Below are positions 60,701 through 64,000 of a DNA stretch of 64,000 nt, piece by piece. Source of the stretch: Vesta saturnalis (Eukaryota > Arthropoda > Insecta > Coleoptera > Lampyridae); contig JARFJB010000002.1 in the NCBI GenBank assembly GCA_036346205.1, positions 1,483,501 through 1,547,500 on the forward strand, written 5' to 3'. Numbering within the stretch: the first letter of the stretch is position 1; the number at the start of each line of letters is the position of its first letter. The position numbers and the translations under genes are program-made. Below the pieces are notes generated by a model, which was not told the DNA's origin, ran no database searches, and worked only from the letters and a program-made list of their open reading frames with translations.

Positions 60701-61529
60701 ATTTTTTTGTGTTTTTCTCATATATACACAAATATACCTAAAAATATGTCATTCATGTTGATCTTGGTTATAAATTTGAATTATTACTTCTAATTCAGGT
60801 TCAATCTGATTGTTTATTCTGTGTAAATGTAGGTTATATTTTGTGTGCAGTTATAAGATTAATAACAATTAGTTTTATTATCTTAAATCTTTACGAACAC
60901 TTAGGTACAATTTCCTTAAGATCTATGGCGAAGTTAGACAGCAAATGGTATTTCGATTTATTTAGCATAAAATTGTTTCAGTTAGTGAGTTTTCTTGTTT
61001 TAGTTATCTAATAAAGACGAGGGTTGCCAGGCAAACCGCAGATCTAGTTTATATCTGTGGATGTACTCCTTGCTATCTTTTAGAATGGAAGCGTTTGAAC
61101 TAACAATATACACTAAATATTTTAGCTTAAGTCTCCGATGAGTGCAAAACTACCTTTAATATTGTACAGTGTGGAAATTAAGTAGCGGATAAATTCGGTA
61201 ACTCCGTTAATCTGTACGATAGAGACAATATCTAAAAGAGGTGTAGTGATTTAAATTACAGCGCATATGAAAAAGGTTTTTTCAGATGTTTCCATCAATT
61301 GTTTTGAAAGTTGTGACGGAATCAATATTTTTTTAAATGCAACCTACATTTTTTATTTCTTATTTCGGTAGAGTAGTTTTTTCAACGATATAAAATTTTG
61401 TACAGGTTACATAAGAAAAAATTCAATTACAGTTAAAAAAATTAATGAATTAAATTAGTAGACTAATCCTAGTTATCGAGATGTTAATAACAAACAAAAC
61501 TTTTTAGACTTTAACAATAGGTTAAAGGT
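57721..61529. other. AT-rich region, no gene seen
   Basis: A slightly GC-richer segment at about 58540-59110 has no coding signal. The plus frame 59584-59898 (104 residues) has no recognised motif. No TIRs were seen. Confidence 0.45.
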
Positions 61530-64000
61530 TCAAACTAATGACCCTGCATCGTCCGACAATACCCAAGACAGTGGCGAAAAGAAAATATAAAGATAGTGAC
61601 GGTATACAGTATAAAGATGAAAGAGACAAGGGAAAATTCAGAGGTGTTGATAGGAGAGAGATAAGAAGGTATGATAATAATAGAAGGGACTTTAACGCGA
61701 GAATAGGTGAATAAGGAGGGAATACAACAGTAGAGGGACGGGAAAAGGATAGATAAAAGACAAAATGTTAAATACGGAAGGAAAAGAGCTGTTAGAAGTG
61801 TGTAATGAAAGGGAGTGGGAAGTAATGTATGGGAACAGAGAAGAAAGTGAGAGAGAAGAGTATACATACAAAGGAGCTAGGGGAGAATCAATAATTGACT
61901 ACATCATAACGAATGCAAATGTGGAGGAAAAGGTAAAACCACTAAGGCAGGGCAGAGGATGGAATCGGATCATCGCAGCCATTGGAAATGATAATGGAAG
62001 GGGGAGAAAGAAAAGAAATGAGAAAAGTAGAGGAATTCTCGACGAAGAAGTTATGAACAGAAGAGAGTATAAAGAGATGCAAAGAGAGAATGGGAAAGAC
62101 AATATGGGAAGGGACAGGAGTGAGAATGGAGGAAGCAGCGGAGAAAGTAAAGTTTAAAAGATGGAAAGAGGAGAAAAGGGGTTGGAAGTAACAGAGAATG
62201 TAAGGAGGCCAAGAATAATGTAAGAAGAACACTAAGACAGTGGAAGAAAGGGAACGTAGAAAAAGAGGAATATAAAGAAGCAGTACATAAATACAAGAAA
62301 ACATGCGAGAGGAAAAAAGAAGAAAACAAAAAGAAAAATGAAGATCAGATAAGGAATATCAAAAGTGAAGAGGAGGTATGGAAATATCTAAAGAAAGTAA
62401 AGAGCAGAAGAAGGACGCAAGCGGGAATATAGATAAACGAATGGGAGAGATATTTCAAAGAGGTACCGGAGGGGCAGGATATACAGGAAGGAGGAGGACA
62501 AAATAAGAAGACATATGAAATACATGAACCAGGACAAGTAATGAAAGAAGAGGAAGTAATAGAGGCAATGCTGAAGGTAAAAAAAGGTACAGCGGCAGGA
62601 GAAGACGGGATACAAGGTGAAGAGTGGAAGTAGGGATGAGAAAAGGTAGCAAAAAGGATGCCTGAAATAGTAAATAAAATATAGAGAGGTCGAGAGGACA
62701 CATATGTCCGGTGCACAAAAAAGGGGACGAAACACAAGTGACAAATTACAGAGGAATCACTTTATTAAACACAGCATATAAAATGTACGCGACGGTACTG
62801 GAAGATCGGTTGAAAGTGGAAACAGAAGAAAAGAAATTGTTACCAGACGGACAGGCAGGATTTAGGAGAGAAAGAAGTACGATAGACAAGATACACATTT
62901 TGAAACACATGGCAAATAAGGAACTCGAAAAGAAATTGGTGAAAATGGTAGCGGTATTTATGGACCTTGAGCCGCATTTGACAGGGTGAATAGGGAAAAT
63001 CTGTGGGAATGCTTGAGGAAAAAGAAGATGACCGAAAGACTAATAGAAAGGATGAAAGATATATATGAAGAAACGAGGAATAAGGTGACGGTGAATGGAG
63101 AATTAAGTGAAGAATTCATAACAAGGAAGGGACCGACACAAGGATGCCCACTGACCCCAAGCCTGTTCACGATATACACAGGAGATCTAAAGAAGACAAG
63201 TAGGAGGAGTGGTAGTGGGGAATAGGAAAGTGTAGTCTCTGGCATACGCTGACGACAGTGTTTATGGCGATGGAAGAAAAACAAATGAAGGAGATGTTAA
63301 AAACTATGGATAGATATTTAAAAATAAAAAGGTTGAAAGTAAATAAGACCAAAACCTAGGTGATGGTATTTAGAAACAGGGGAGGAAAAAGGAAAAAGGA
63401 GGAGTGGAAATGGAGTGAAGACGAGATACAGCAGTTAAAGGAATTCACCTACTTGGGATACACGATGAGACAAGACAATAAAGATGGAGAGCATATAAAA
63501 GAGCGAGTGAGAAGAGGGAATAAATTAATAGGGCAAGTATGGAGTGTAGGAGAAAGACTGTTCGGAATGGACTTAATGAAAAGGAGATTATTATTTGAAA
63601 AACTAATAAAACGTGTGGTGTTGTACGGGGCGGTAGTGTGGGGGGACTGCAAGAAAAATACTGGAAATGGGTAGTGGGAGTGGAAAGAGAAACACACATC
63701 ATCAGAGAGGAGGTGCAAGAAAAAAAATAAGGATGGAGGCGAGAAAGAGAACAATGAAGTACGAGGAAGAAATGAGTAGAAGATCATAGTGTAAAATATT
63801 ACAAGAATGCTGGAAGGAAATAAAAGAAAGAAAAATAAAATACGGACAAGGAACCAGGAAATAATATTATAAAAGAAATGGGTAGGTGAAAGAACAAGTG
63901 GAGAGATTGAGAAGTGAGCGTAAGATAGGACATAATTAGAAGGGACATGTATGTCCAAAGGCAGGAAAGATGGATGAAGGTGAAGGAAGGTAAATACAGT
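61530..64000 (+). pseudogene. LINE ORF2 (endonuclease plus RT), copy E, degraded, runs off window
   Basis: The plus strand encodes an endonuclease end (RDFNARIGE near 61695; EYTYKGARGESIIDYIITN, 61857-61913), an RT entry (GTAAGEDGIQ near 62590), MHKKGDETQVTNYRGITLLN (62711), DGQAGFRRERSTIDKI and a motif A region broken by a frameshift (VFMDLE, then FDRVNRENLWECL-like). Then come GCPLTPSLFTIYTGDL, LAYADDSV near 63243 (motif C kept), VMVFRNRGG and FTYLGYTMRQDNKDGEHIKE to KRRLLFEKLIKRVVLYGA (63620). The composition is A/G-rich on this strand. At least five frame breaks. It differs in sequence style from LINEs A-D and represents a separate family; clade not assigned. Confidence 0.88.

Noticed and set aside
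61535..63958. Minus-strand Ser/Phe/Leu-rich frames up to 169 codons
   Set aside because: Antisense shadows of the A/G-rich LINE on the plus strand, whose RT motifs are clear.

Overview
This window looks like nuclear DNA from an invertebrate animal, most likely an insect. It is AT-rich, has long microsatellites and intron-bearing transposases, and every recognisable protein belongs to a transposable-element family common in arthropods. I see no prokaryotic gene organisation, no rRNA and no CRISPR array. I also see no host protein-coding gene that I would defend strongly; the best hints are a short signal-peptide-like first exon near 42.7 kb and a GC-rich, CpG-containing island near 57.4 kb.

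Layout. 1-6617: the right-hand end of a decayed Polinton/Maverick-type element on the minus strand. It carries a packaging ATPase, two small structural or regulatory proteins, an integrase with chromodomain and two capsid-type proteins. A 2.5-kb Tc1/mariner element with ~640-bp inverted repeats (2852-5364) sits inside it. The Polinton terminus at 6617 cuts a Sailor-like (about 81 residues between second D and E) transposase gene (6618-7775). 8.0-9.95 kb: LINE reverse transcriptase. 11104-13102: DNA transposon with 23-bp inverted repeats around a DUF7869-type gene. 14.3-15.3 kb: dead mariner. 15.5-17.7 kb: antisense LINE split by a solo LTR (16025-16769, GGTT duplication). 17.8-18.4 kb: another LINE fragment. 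19274-20573: maT-like (DD37D) mariner with few lesions. 22.6 kb: tRNA-Tyr-like pseudogene. 24737-25119: tRNA-derived SINE. 25430-27879: full-length Sailor-like element with introns. 28796-31514: pogo/Tigger element. 31661-33963: piggyBac-like element. 34.0-34.85 kb: third Sailor-like copy. 35289-37640: 2.35-kb GGCAAAGCAA/GCAAA satellite. 38.16-42.64 kb: two-ORF LINE with an (ATT)n tail. 47181-48451: fold-back element with arms over 500 bp. 49527-52599: non-coding element whose ends and probable 6-bp target duplication resemble the Polinton terminus at 6617. 53.06-53.53 kb: 235-bp duplication. 61.5-64 kb: another degraded LINE running off the window.

How the parts relate. The window is a transposon graveyard with a readable nesting order. 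The Polinton landed in a Sailor-like gene and was then hit by the long-TIR mariner. A LINE was hit by an LTR element that later collapsed to a solo LTR. Inactivation ranges from a few point changes (maT, pogo) to heavy decay (mariner at 14.3 kb, LINE at 17.8 kb). The most novel items are the Polinton-like non-autonomous element (49.5-52.6 kb), the DUF7869 cut-and-paste candidate (11.1-13.1 kb), the fold-back hairpin (47.2-48.5 kb) and the palindromic subterminal arrays of the pogo element. All alignments were made by eye; family names come from recognised motifs, not from database searches.
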